Source of the DNA: Acanthosoma haemorrhoidale
Taxonomy: Eukaryota; Arthropoda; Insecta; Hemiptera; Acanthosomatidae
Assembly: GCA_930367205.1 (NCBI GenBank)
Contig: OV884013.1
Coordinates: forward strand, 90,335,333-90,399,332
Direction: 5' to 3'
DNA: 64,000 bases
A model generated the notes under the pieces. The model worked only from the letters and a program-made list of their open reading frames with translations, was not told the origin of the DNA and searched no databases. Below, one piece after another: positions 33,701 through 46,100 of this stretch. The number at the start of each line of letters is the position of its first letter. The stretch's first letter is position 1. Both the position numbers and the translations under genes were made by a program.

Positions 33701-36700
33701 GCAATAAATAACAAATGATACGTAGAACGATGTACACAAGTGTACAGTTTGTAAAAAATGCTAAAATAAGCAAATAAAATCAATGCTTAAATAATTAAAT
33801 AAATAGGTAAGTCAATTGAAACATAGTTTAATATCAACATGCAGTTTCTGTTTAAGTCGGACAATATTGCGTTGTAAGCACCTTTAAGAAATTCCATTAT
33901 TATTATTTTTATGTAATTATTTACATGTTGACTTCAAACGGGGGGTCTCAATTTTTTAACAGAATTTGGGCATTCATCTTTTATTTATATGTATATTCAT
34001 ATATCAGTTTTGGGTGTGAGTTATCTATATTATATATCCTATGCGACATCAAGTCCGGAGTGCGTTACTTCCTCACAATAAGGGTGCTTCAACCTTATTA
34101 GGTCCTAATAAGGTCCTATGTTTGCACCTAAAAGAAATTATAGGGGTTTTTCTTTCTTTCTCAACCTTGACTTTTTTTAAACATTGATACATACAAATGC
34201 CACTAAGGACCTGGTCTTGTATATAATATTAGGTATTTTTTTAGATAGTAAAACAACTATTATTTACAGCTGTCAAGACTATGTATCTTCAGTAAATAAA
34301 ATATCATTCCATAAGGTTTCTTTACTTTCTTCATTTGCCTTATAAATATTTTATGGGGTTCAATTTATCTTATCAAAGATATAAAGTATGAACTAAAAAT
34401 TCTCGTGAAAAAGAGGTCACAACTAAATATTTTTAAAGGAGGTTTTACATTTCAGAAGAAATAAAAAAAAATCAAATATTGAAAAGGAAGATGGAAAACT
34501 GGAAAATGTAGCAATAGTTGTGGAGTAAATTGGCCAGGAAAAAATCCTGAACTTGTTGATACGTCGCTTTATGCCTTCTTTATAAATTGATTGTTCCTTT
34601 TTTTCATTTTAAATGTGTTCATTTTAAATATATTTTGCAAAGTTTGTGATTTAATACATTTTTTCCCATTTTATGTTCCAAAATAACATATCTTTTGTGA
34701 TGTTTATGTCTACACAAATGTTAGACATTATATCTATGACAATTGTATTTTATTGTTAATGATGTTTAAGACTGATAAAAATAATATTAAGTTCTACAAT
34801 GATTTCGGTCAGATGATGTAAGACGTAAACTTAGGTGTACCTTTTGAACATTTAACCTAATATAATTTTAAAAATACATATTTTTTACTACTTACTAATT
34901 AAATTGTGTTTATTTAACCGAATCATCATTGTAATTAATTTACAGAAATACATACAAATATGTTTTTGAGAAATAGAAGCTCCCGGTACTGTGGTGGCAG
35001 TTGTGTGCCCGTCAGAAGTTTGAGTAAGTATAAAAGCGGAACTTATCATACCAACTATAACATTAAAATATATCAATATAATGATGGTTAATATGAAATG
35101 AGCATGAAAATTAAAACTAAAATTCAGAAAAAAGCAAATATGCTACAGATTTTTAAGAATAGGTCATTCATTGGAGGCAGTGAGGTAGAACTCATAACAG
35201 TGACCATAAAAAGAATGTCAGATTGAAAGAAATAATTTTGAAGAAAGGAATATAAAATTTCAAGTGTACAGGAACGACAAATAGAGGAAGGTAAAGAAAG
35301 ATTGCCAAAAGGTTTGAGAAACAAACAAGAAAAGACGAATTGAAGGAAATAGATCTGTCTGAGGGTGGAGAAATAATGATTTGATAGGGAGATCCAGGAG
35401 TAGACTACAAATAAAGGGGATTTTATAAATCTTCCAAAGTTCTGTTCTGGACAGTTTGGCACAGGAAGGTACACAGTAAATATTCCCTTATGGGGAAAAG
35501 AAATAGTATTTGCAAATCTTAATGTTCTTACGTGAGCCTCTTGGAACCTTAGGGAGACTAATAATTGGCTTTTCAGGTCACATTTGAGTTTGCTTCAGTT
35601 GATTCTTGGTTTCTCATATTCGTTTCACAACGTTCCGACATTTAAATTATCCTTCTTCAAACTCAAGGTATTCCATCTTTCTTCTTGGTAGACTTGATGA
35701 TTTTCAGTATTTCTGTTATATATATATTTTTTTTTTTAACGATTTGTGTTTATAATTGTAACATACGTACTTATGTGCCCTCCGATTTATGGTATCTTGC
35801 TGCAACGTCGTTCATAATGGATCTGAAATTAAGATTGATAGTCTACTTCATGGACCAAGGAGCTATGTGTTGCCACCCAGTACGTTGGGCATCTAACAAT
35901 GATACCATTTGATCATGAGATATGATCATAATGATTTAAAATTTAATTATCGAATAGGAAAGCTATGATAGTTAATTATTTCTTAATCGGTTCATTGTAC
36001 TTAGAAAATAGAAAATCTGTTTTAGAATTAGATGGAGTTGTTTATAATAGTAGGAGGTTTAATAGGTGTCAGACCAAGTTCAAAGAGAAACTTTACAAAT
36101 TATTTATGAAATTAAGCTACCCTAACGACGATGTTGATACTTCATTAACTGCCACAATAAATTTTAGTCAGTAAATCTTACAGAGAATCCAGGAAGAAAA
36201 TCACAACTCAAACTTATTTAGTAAATTTACCGGGTAGTCTTTGAAGAGAGGTTGATGGTTTTAATGACTTTAATAAAATAAGAAGTCCAAACGCATAATA
36301 CTTCATAAAAAATGTTGATACACTTTTCAACCCTTAGAGTTTTTTTTTGCAGAGAGCTAGCGATCATTTCACTAAAGTAACACGTGGTAAAGTATATAGT
36401 ATTAGTTGTTTTTTTTATACCAGTCTACATCTTACTTTATGTAGTATTTGTTATTATGAATTTGTGTACTTAATTATATAATTTCAAATACTTATATTTT
36501 GTACCTTCTATTTTATTTTAAGGGTTGTTCCGAAACCTAGTTTCAATTAATATTATCACTTCTTATATCATTATTGCTGAACATTTTACTACTCAAAATA
36601 GTGTACTTAGTGTACCTGTTTATCATAACACTATTTATCATAAGGGTTTTAAAATCACTACCTCTGTTAATTCGTTAACTGTGCTAAAAATGTTGAGTTT

Positions 36701-36888
36701 AGTCTCCTTTCCTCGATTCTATAAGTATATATCTGACTCTGTTTTTCTTAAGTTTTTAAGTGTTCGTTCACGTTGGTGTACCAAGATCAGAGAAAAAAAG
36801 AGTTAATAATGATTTATTCACAAAATCTTTTGAATTTAGATCATGAACGCGACCTTTCTTACAGTTAACGACAAATTAAATTACAATG
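30800..36888. other. AT-rich non-coding sequence
   Basis: Several frames of 60-116 codons occur, but none shows a domain, a codon bias unlike its surroundings or splice borders that I can defend. T-runs lie near 32941-32962. I see no RNA gene. Confidence 0.4.
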
Positions 36889-37022
<134 letters not shown>

Positions 37023-37199
37023 TCCCTCAGAAGAAACATTAACTGCGTGACTGCTTTGATTCCATGTCTTACATATCAACTGCAAAACTGAAAAGTCAAT
37101 ATTGACAGGCAACTAGGAATTCTTCTTCGAAGTATGACCCTTGACATTTAGAAGGTTGTTCCAACGTTTTAGTAATGCGACTTAGCAGCTAGTTGCTCT

Positions 37200-37830
37200 T
37201 CGATTATCTTTCTTTATTTTCATAGCTCTCAAATTTTTAAGATTATAGATTATAGGGAAAAATAAAGGTTAGGAAAATTTATTTGGGGTGAGCGGATCCT
37301 TTTACTAGGAGTACCTGTTTGAAGTTGGAGTGTTGGAAGCCTCGGTAGAGGTAGAAATGTTGCAGTGCAGTGGTGAGATTCCACTGAAGGCTGAGCCTAG
37401 AGACTCTCTAGGCATGTAGTGGAAGCTCATTCAGTTGGAAAGCAGTGATGGGTGCCCGTCAGAGGCTTGTTGTTGGTTGGTCAAGGGCCGTAATGTCCAC
37501 CGGTCTGCTTTCCCAGATCTAGAGAGTTACCATCTTGCCGGTAGTGGTGTGGGTGTCAGGTCTTGGAATAGGGGGTTTTGGCAATGTTTCATCGAGTCTA
37601 AGAATTTGATGTGTCTTTTTCTGATGGCGTTGGTGATGGTGGGGACCTTGAACTTTTCGTGGATGTCAGGAGCCTTCATTTCACGAAAAGGGGTATGTCA
37701 TACTGCCGTGCGCAGGATGTTGTTCTGGAAGCTCTTGACTCTAGTTATGGTGCTCGTGTGGAAAAAACGGAAAAACGGAGTTCCAAAATGTAGTGCTGGC
37801 CTCAGGACGTATCATAAGATGTAAAAGTTT
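37200..37830 (-). mobile_element. LINE fragment: RT C-terminal end and 3' UTR
   Basis: On the minus strand, in shifting frames, LHFGTPFFRFFHTSTITRVK, SFQNNILRTA and AIRKRHIKFLDSM follow in order (about 37800-37590), resembling the C-terminal end of non-LTR RTs of the Jockey/CR1 sort. The 3' part (37200-37330) is like the short LINE tail at 13633-13745. Stops show it is dead. Family assignment is tentative. Confidence 0.45.
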
Positions 37831-38296
37831 TTATACAATATTTCAATAACATCTTGAGCGAGAAAAGATTATAAAAAAAAAATGGATTCATTTTCATATT
37901 AAGATTAGTTATTTTTTTGACCAGTCCAGCTTACTATGCAACAGTAACAATTACCTACAATTTTAAGAGATCAAAGATGGTAGACAATCCTTTCAAACTC
38001 GGCTTTCACATCATTGTCTTTTAGAATATATCATTTAATGGATTATTACTGAGTAATTATAAGTTTCATTTGATAACATGATAACATTTTTGACGACCCA
38101 ACATCACGTCTTTAACAAGAACAGTGTGAACTAGACAGCATAAACAATAGTATAAAAACACATTGTTGGTATTGAAAATTTCCTGCTCTCCATGTTTGAG
38201 TTACAAAAACCAATATCATACTTATTGTACCTCAATTTGCTCAGAAGACATCGTCATGACTAGAATCTTTTCTGGATATTGAAAATTAATGGTTCT
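37831..38296. other. AT-rich non-coding sequence
   Basis: Nothing was recognised between the LINE fragment and the solo LTR. Confidence 0.5.
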
Positions 38297-39095
38297 TGTA
38301 GTGACACGAACTACATAAGTGTTAAATCACCCTATACCCTGGTGCATATATAATGTATTGTAATTAGATGTAAAACATGGTTTTCTAGTAATAAATCATG
38401 GAGAGGCCGGTAGTCGTAAAACAAGTAACAGAGGGTCGAAGGTCCAGCAATAAACCTGAGAGGATAAGCCACCTGACTGTCATAAATAGACCCCGGTAGA
38501 CCTAGGGTCACCTTCCGGCGGTCATAAAATCTAAAAGCCATGCCATAAACAGTCCTTTAGGGGACGAGGGATCACGTACCTCGGCACAGGTGTGACATCA
38601 TAAACATACCCCTTTCAAGCCAGGCTCCGCCTTTCCATGGGAACGGGACATAATATTTATAACCAAGGGGTTTCGCCCTGTAAAAAACCACTCTTTTCCA
38701 GTCTCCTCATCTAGACAGCCGCTATCACTCGGTCACGATACACCAGGGCCCCGGGGCCCTGGAAGTAAGTCCACTCAGTCTTCTACTAGTCTACACTTTC
38801 TCTGCCACACCTCTGCGCCGTCACCCTGTCTCACAGACTCTAGCAGACCCTCTGACGACTTGTACCTATTACGCTGCCGATCTCCCGCCCGAACTCTGAA
38901 AACTGGTCTTATTCTTTATGAAACCTCTGCACCTCTTCTCCTGAACACGGTGTATTGTCGGGACACATCCCTATCATAAAAATGGAGTCAGATATTAACG
39001 CTTACATGGAACATGGTCCATGTTATAAACTACAACAATCCGCACTTGTCACCAGGGCTAGAGTGATCAGGCATTCCCCTAGTGGCAACCCGACA
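38297..39095 (+). mobile_element. Solo LTR of a gypsy-type family (copy 1)
   Basis: 799 bp beginning TGTAGTGACACG and ending CAACCCGACA, with the 5-bp direct repeat GTTCT on both sides (38292-38296 and 39096-39100). Ends and target duplication are those of an LTR left alone after LTR-LTR recombination. Homologous copies lie near 49.8, 52.2, 58.0 and 63.0 kb in the opposite direction. It has no coding capacity; short frames in it are incidental. Confidence 0.85.
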
Positions 39096-39100
39096 GTTCT

Positions 39101-42100
39101 AATTGTCATAGATTTATCAAAAGCACTTAAATTAGTTAAAATTGTAGATCTTCTCAGATTGGTAGTTATTCGCAGGCTTTGATCAATTCTTTCCAACCGG
39201 TCTCAAATATTCACTACCCCTAATAACCCTTATCGGCTTCTCTCTCTTGTTGTCGGACATAGCTGCCTCTTTATAGTTGTTACATAAACGGCCTCCCTAA
39301 CTCTATGCATCATTCTTCCCAAAACCTTTACGTTTACAACTCCCAAATCTATATATCCTTCCATCCTCCGATTTATTAGCTGTTTGCCAAGATTGTGTGA
39401 CCAGTTGTGATATGTTCCTGGGAAGTTCAAAAATGCTAGTTTCGGTGAAAATTTGAGACATTTATCCATAGAAACGTTTGAATGGTGGTAAGGGACCTAA
39501 ATTACTGGCATGTATTCTTATTTGTTTTTGCCCCCAAATACTTATTTTTACACATACTAGGATGTTTGAGGCCTTCATGTAAATTTTATTTATTTACAGC
39601 TAGAATGAAAGCTATTTATCCACTCAGTATCACGTAGGAAATGTTTATACATTATATTTTGCTATGCTGTGTTTAGTGTAAGAATACCATATCGGGAGAT
39701 ACCCAGTACTAATAATAGAAATAAAAAAACTTTTCATTCAAAAATTTAAAATCATATCATGAACGAATTAGGCTAAGCACAACACCGTACGAAAGCCCTC
39801 AAGTATTATTATTTATAACTACAATTTATTACTTCGTCCATTATTAACCAGCTATAATTACTTCTTTCACTTTCAGTTAATCGAGGGAAGTTGCCATCTA
39901 ATTTTAGTATATATCATTTTGAGTAAAACATGTTCAACTGCTTCGACCGATTTTTTCGTCTACATCTTTTTCTATAATGGTTTAATTAGAAGCAACCAAC
40001 TCATTATTTGATTTTGTTCACTCATTGATCGTACAGCTGTTTTTGTTGGTCCACTGTTTTTTCTACCATTGTTCCGAATATCTTAAATAATATCATGATT
40101 ATTTATGATGAATAAATTAAATAGAGGAATTCAAAATAAAAACATACCATTAATTCTTCCAACTAGGATCAATGATGACGTGAGATCAAAGCAAACATTA
40201 AATCTTAAACCTCTCACAGCGTGATAATTTAAGACGGGCCCGACATGTCAGTATTTACTTTCAAGAGAGTTAGGTGATCTCTGGCAAAGAACCTAAGTAG
40301 GTTTAGCACTTAAGGCCTTCTTAGGGGTAAATTAAGTTACGACGGGGTAGTAATTCCTGAGGGAACATTCTTAATGGGAGGTAAAGGCTGATTGCTGCCC
40401 TGGCACCTAGTTAAAGTTTCGTTTAAAAAAAAAGATAAATAAAATAATTTTGCCTGATGTTGTTCAACTAACTGAATGTAAACAATTCGAAACATTTAAT
40501 TTATGAAACCCCGTGCATATTTTAGTAAGATTTATTAATTAGTCTTTTTTTTTACTTTATTCACAGAGACATGGAATAAGTGAAAAACAATTATGTTTTC
40601 AATACTCAATAAGTAGTTTGTTTAAATACTGTAGCATGCATACATACAGTAAAAACGATTGATTGTTTGCAATGAAAAATTATTTTACAATATAAGCCAT
40701 TTTATTAAGATATCTAGTTAAAAACTATTACATTTTAACGGTATACGGGTGGTAAGTACATATATGCGCTGGTGGATGAGTCAAATCAAACCTCTCTCAA
40801 AACTCTGAGCAGTATAATCAAGTCACTTAACTCAATGTCTAGTGTTTAAGTCTAATATCCTACGGTATAAATGATTGGGTAGAAATGATGTGTTTGGAAT
40901 CAAGGAGGTGAGAACTAAAGAAGGAATAGAAAAAAATGATATCTGAAACCATACTCTAAAACTTTCTGTGAAAATAAACCACGTATTACTTTGACGAATG
41001 TCTAGGGGTATCTGTCTTTGTCTGAATAATTTTTTGTTCAGAGGCTAAACATAAAAAAAAAAATAAAATAAAAGTGATGTTCCCAAATCATTACAGTGTA
41101 TTTGGCTGTGGCATCAAATTATATCCTTTATCTGTAGTTTAATATGTTAGTTCTCTACACAAGTTTTTAAGGAAATATTCATAATTTAGGGAATTTAGCT
41201 AACGAGAATACACATTGTGAAGAACTTCATTCGTACAATACTAGATCAGTTAGTATATCCCCCGACTAGATACTGGGAAGTCCTTGATTAGGCTCCTGAT
41301 CCGACACCACTACAAAAGTAGACAAAACAAATTTGATACATATAATTACAAAATCCGGAATCGTTAACACTGTTTTTAGAATAAATTCATAGATTTAATG
41401 TGTATATTAGTTTATTAACTTTGGCGATACACACAAATGTTTTATTTATTTTAATAAACTTATGAATAAAAGTAAATTAATTATCCTATTAGTATGTTTT
41501 GTTTTTGATGCGTGACGACATGAGAATAGTAATTTCTTTGAGCGTGGAGGATTGAGCACTGCTTCCTAACGCTGTAGTTGCCATTTCCAATTCCGTGATC
41601 GAAAGAATTTTTTTATCTCGATGAAATTGGCTCTCAGTACCATAGTTGTAGTGAATGGTGGACCAATAAATAGCACAACTTAGTAATTTGGTGTACCTAA
41701 ATGATACTCAAATAAAACACTGGCCCACGGGAACAGAAGGGACCTTAAAAAGATCTAAAGGAAGGTATACATTGAAAGTAACGGTATTACAATTAAATGA
41801 AAAAGAACTCAGCTAATGAAGGTGCTAAGGTTTTTCTAACATTACGTTCTTCCACCATACAGTTGACATTTTATCCAGCGGCAAGAAATGTACTGACATT
41901 TAATTTAGTTACTTACCTTTCTCATGCCTCCCTCCCTTTTTCCAGATTTAGAAAGTAGAAAAGACCTGGAGAGCAAATCAGAGGGGAAATACAAACATTG
42001 GGCTTTGGAAAACAAACAGTGAAATAATGGAATGGCTAAGCCTCTTATTCCAATGTAAATAACTCAGTTTTAAAAGATTAGAGAGCGGGACCACAAGCTT

Positions 42101-42559
42101 AAGTGTTGTCCTTGAATGATTTTCTTTAAAAAAAACAAAAAAAAAAAATGCCATCAGCCGAGTCCATACATGGGAAGATCACGCTGCTACTAATTTCTTA
42201 ATCTAATTATTTATTTCTTCTTTCATGCCCTACATAATATCAGTGTTGGTTACATAGCAGCTGAATTTAAACAGATATCCTTAAGATTACATAGCTCTGA
42301 TGAAAGCTTTTCAATCAGTTACACCTCGAAAAAAATTTTTTATTTCGGTCATGTTCTATGAATTTTTCCGAGCTAAGTCAAGTGGTGAAGTCCGTTTGGC
42401 CACAAGTGCTATACATTGAAAAGGATAAAAACAATTTTTTATTTGGGAACATAAGAAACTTGAGCAATGCAATTCGTAAAATAAGGTACCTTTATTCAAC
42501 TTCTAACATACTATCCGTTTCTTCAAATTCGGGGACTGATAAGGAATTTTGTTCTTCTA
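39101..42559. other. AT-rich non-coding sequence
   Basis: No gene was recognised. A 79-codon minus frame at 39469-39230 has a slightly protein-like look but no family I can name. Confidence 0.4.
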
Positions 42560-43150
42560 CCACATAGAGTCTTTCCAAAAAGTCCAAAAAATCTTAACCA
42601 GAGTCATTCCTGTTTTTTCAAGGCTATCCTCATTTGTTGAATTTCGTAACATTTTTCTTGCTCTAAACCATCTGCTGCGACGAAAAGCTTTATTAGCCAC
42701 TTTGTGAGCCTCTTCCAAGAATTTCTACAATTGGAAGAATATATATAATTCTACATCAAACTTCTCGTCATCATTCATTTACTTCTCGTGGATTAACACT
42801 TTATGTCATGTAATACCACCTATAGTGATAAGCTTAAATCTCAGTGGTTTTCCGGGCAAATGATCCAAAGTTTTTTGGGCAAACCGGTTTACCTCGCTTG
42901 TATAAATTGCTTGTGAGATAACTAAAAATCTTCTGATGACATCCTCATTATGTCCAGTGATTTTCGCTGTATCCTTGGGATAGTTGAAAAACATCCGTGC
43001 CATATTACCATCATTATAAGTTCTAGCACCCGGCTTTACCTGATCTACATAAAGACCCAACTCATCTTCAAACTGTTTTTGAATTTCCATTTTTCTTTCT
43101 CGCTATTTCCTCTTGGGCAAATAAGTGTTTTCTGGCCAATTTTTGAAATC
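42560..43150 (-). pseudogene. Broken copy of a repeat-borne protein family of unknown superfamily
   Basis: The minus strand reads EIQKQFEDELGLYVDQVKPG, then TYNDGNMARMFFNYP, ITGHNEDVIRRFLVIS (43090-42806), and after stops FLEEAHKVANKAFRRSRWF and NSTNEDSLEKTGM (about 42725-42630). The order KPG..TxNDGNxAR+FF, ITG..xxLI+RF, LSEEA..A.NK.. and TNED matches a protein I recall from many insect and cnidarian genomes in repeated copies, probably transposon-derived. I do not know its enzymatic role. At least two stops break it. Confidence 0.5.
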
Positions 43151-46100
43151 TATGTTATAATATTTATGCAAGAGGCACTTGAAAAATTGAATTTTGAAGA
43201 TGAGAAATGCCAAACCTGTTTTAGTTTTAATTCGCACCAAGTCGTATGTCATATTATCGTGCCACACACACATAGCAGCACATGGCTGAACTTGTGTCAG
43301 TAACAATATTTATCTTTTTACCCATCAATCATCGTAATGTAAAGTACTGAGACTTGGACACATATATAGCACAAGTGTGCATAGGGTTTAAAGTCAATTT
43401 AGCGGCTTAAATTTGCCGACTATGTCGTGTATTTCATTGAACGTATAAACTTATTTTTATCCGCATGTACCCAGGCTAACTTGTTTATATTGTGTAGCTA
43501 CAACTCTAAGAGTTACAATGATATATAATTAAATTCCGCATCGATCCCAAATATTTTTAAATTATTTTTTTAAATCGTTTGGGCTCTATTTGGAAAAGAT
43601 AATTTCTATGAATATAGATTTGTTTAATATTCTCCCGATACGTCCGATGCTGTAATCAACTCACTCAGAGAAGTGACCAGAAAGAGAACCGAGAAATTAC
43701 CGGTTGAAATGCTGAATTTAATTTTGTCCGCCATTCTCACAGCAAGTAGCAAAGATTACTTAGTACATTGTTATTCTAATTTTTAGATTGACGATGAGTC
43801 GTGTGATCATAATTATTATCTAATTTAATTATATAATGTTTATTTCTTTGATATAAATTATAAGTAGTATGATTACATTTTATTGTAATAAGTTATATCT
43901 GTGACATATCGTCTGCATAATTTTCATGTTTGATGATGATGTTTTTTTTTTTAAATACGTTTTGTGTACTGAGATGGGTATTTCCAAGGTTCTAAATTTT
44001 CAAAAATATTATAATTAAAATTATTAACTAATTTAGCTAATGCAATTTTACATTAAAATTATTCTAAAAAGTTATTATTCATCATAACAATCAAATCGTA
44101 GAATAAAATGTTTTTGTCCACCTAAATCGGGACTTGGTTTCACTGTGGTTGTGGGAAGTTAAAAAACTTGGAATCCCCACATTCTCCCTTTATCGGAGAA
44201 GACCTTTGAGAAGCGAAAGTGGAAGGATGTGTTATGAAGTATTTTCTTTTTGTTGTTTAAGAGTTTTGTACATATTGATTATATAGTTTGTAAAACAGAG
44301 CTGAATATATAGATTATATGGAACATTATCGGGCGAGGACTGTAAGCTGTGTATAGCTAGGGAATATCTGATAAATTGGCAACATGTCAACTGAAAATCT
44401 CGGAAGGGGCTGACGGATCCAGAGAAAACAGCTCGTTAATCATCTCAGTGCCGGGGCTGCGAGACAGTCCACTATTCCAACCTACACACATCTGGCCGCC
44501 TTCACAGGGTGCAAACAGCAATCGTTATACTTCTCTATATTTCTATCCTGCACAGAGTATTTTTGGTTTTCGTATTCTATTACTTATTGTGTTTATATAT
44601 TTAGTTGGGCTAATACAAAACGACATCTATTACCTCATCAGTGGGAACGTGAAAAATCCTTAAAAAAAAACAAACTGAAAGTTCTGCTTTTAGAGGGTTC
44701 CATGAAATATCACTTCATTTAACTACCTGTTGTAAATATACCTTCCTAAAACTATAGAGCTTAATTATAATTTTGTGTTTTAATGGCTATTAAAATAATT
44801 TTAATTTCTTCTTTATTTAAAGGGCGGGTCTTAAATCCAACTAATTTTAACAATATTTAAGCTAAGTTACAAATCAACGCAAATAAACATGTTCCGCTTT
44901 AGTTTCTTGATGATACAGTTCGGCTACGTCATCACTTAAAAAACAATTCTAATATTCTAGACGCTCATGTACTGATTGGATATCTTTTGGATCAGGTAAA
45001 ACTATAGTACAAGCTAGTCTGTGGTAACGGCCATATTGCAGCAATCCAACTTGAAAGTTCATTCTTCTCGGTTCCACCAAACTGCTCTTTTAGATTCCCG
45101 TTTAATAAATCTTTGAAATTCTGCGCTTTTTCGGATGTCTGCTGTACAATACAACCCCTTTGGAAAACTTAGACGCATTTCAAAATATTACAATAGTTAC
45201 AAACACATTGCCTAACTCAAAAGAAAAAAGTCTACTTTTAAACAGTTATTATTACAATTTGTATGAGTTATTTGTCAAGCGTAAATAATCAAACAAATAA
45301 AGCCTAAAAGGTAAGGTTAATGTTTTGATTCCTAATTGTTGATATTTAATATATACTTTATTATCTATCTCACATTAATTACATTTGATATATGAAGGAG
45401 GACTGAATTATCAACCCCGGGCATATTTCCTTTTAATTTGAAACTTTCTATTAAATTATAATATATACAAGTTTTTCGTATGGCCAAATGCATCATAATG
45501 GTGGTGGCTAAGTAAAAGTCGGCTAAATGATTCCCTTGGGATCTTTACAACAGAAATCTTTATTTGAATAGAAATACTATGTGCCCTAAAACTTCAGTAG
45601 ATAATTCCGATAAGATCGCATTTAAACCATATCTGCGAAGTAACATTTTCTCTGATTCATGGCGTGTTGATAATATTGAAACACGTATTCATATCCCTAG
45701 GATCATTATATACTCCGGCAGGACAGTAACCTTCCTGACTATGGGGGAAGAGGCAAGGATCGGAGAGATCCTTTATATGTAGCTAGAGTCAAAACTTAAA
45801 TAATTTAAATAAAAGCAACTGAATAATCCGATGATCCCCAAAGGTCACAATCACCTGGAACTACCTTCATGAACAGGGGACCACAAGTAATCTTTACGTA
45901 TTGTATGCTATGAACATATACCCGCTCTCTTAAGTTCTTTCATGTGGTTTTCACCTCAACAATATATTTTCATTAAGCCTATTTTTCAGCAGTTCCCACG
46001 TACAGTATTCAAAAGATTGTACAGACCCATGGCTTTATGTCATATACAAGAAAGCGTTGGATGTTATCAACCTACGAGAGAAATAACTGAAAAAAGCTTA

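Noticed and set aside
34888..35076. Minus frame with a hydrophobic start, possible secreted peptide
   Set aside because: There is no clear Met start, no mature-peptide family and no splice support.
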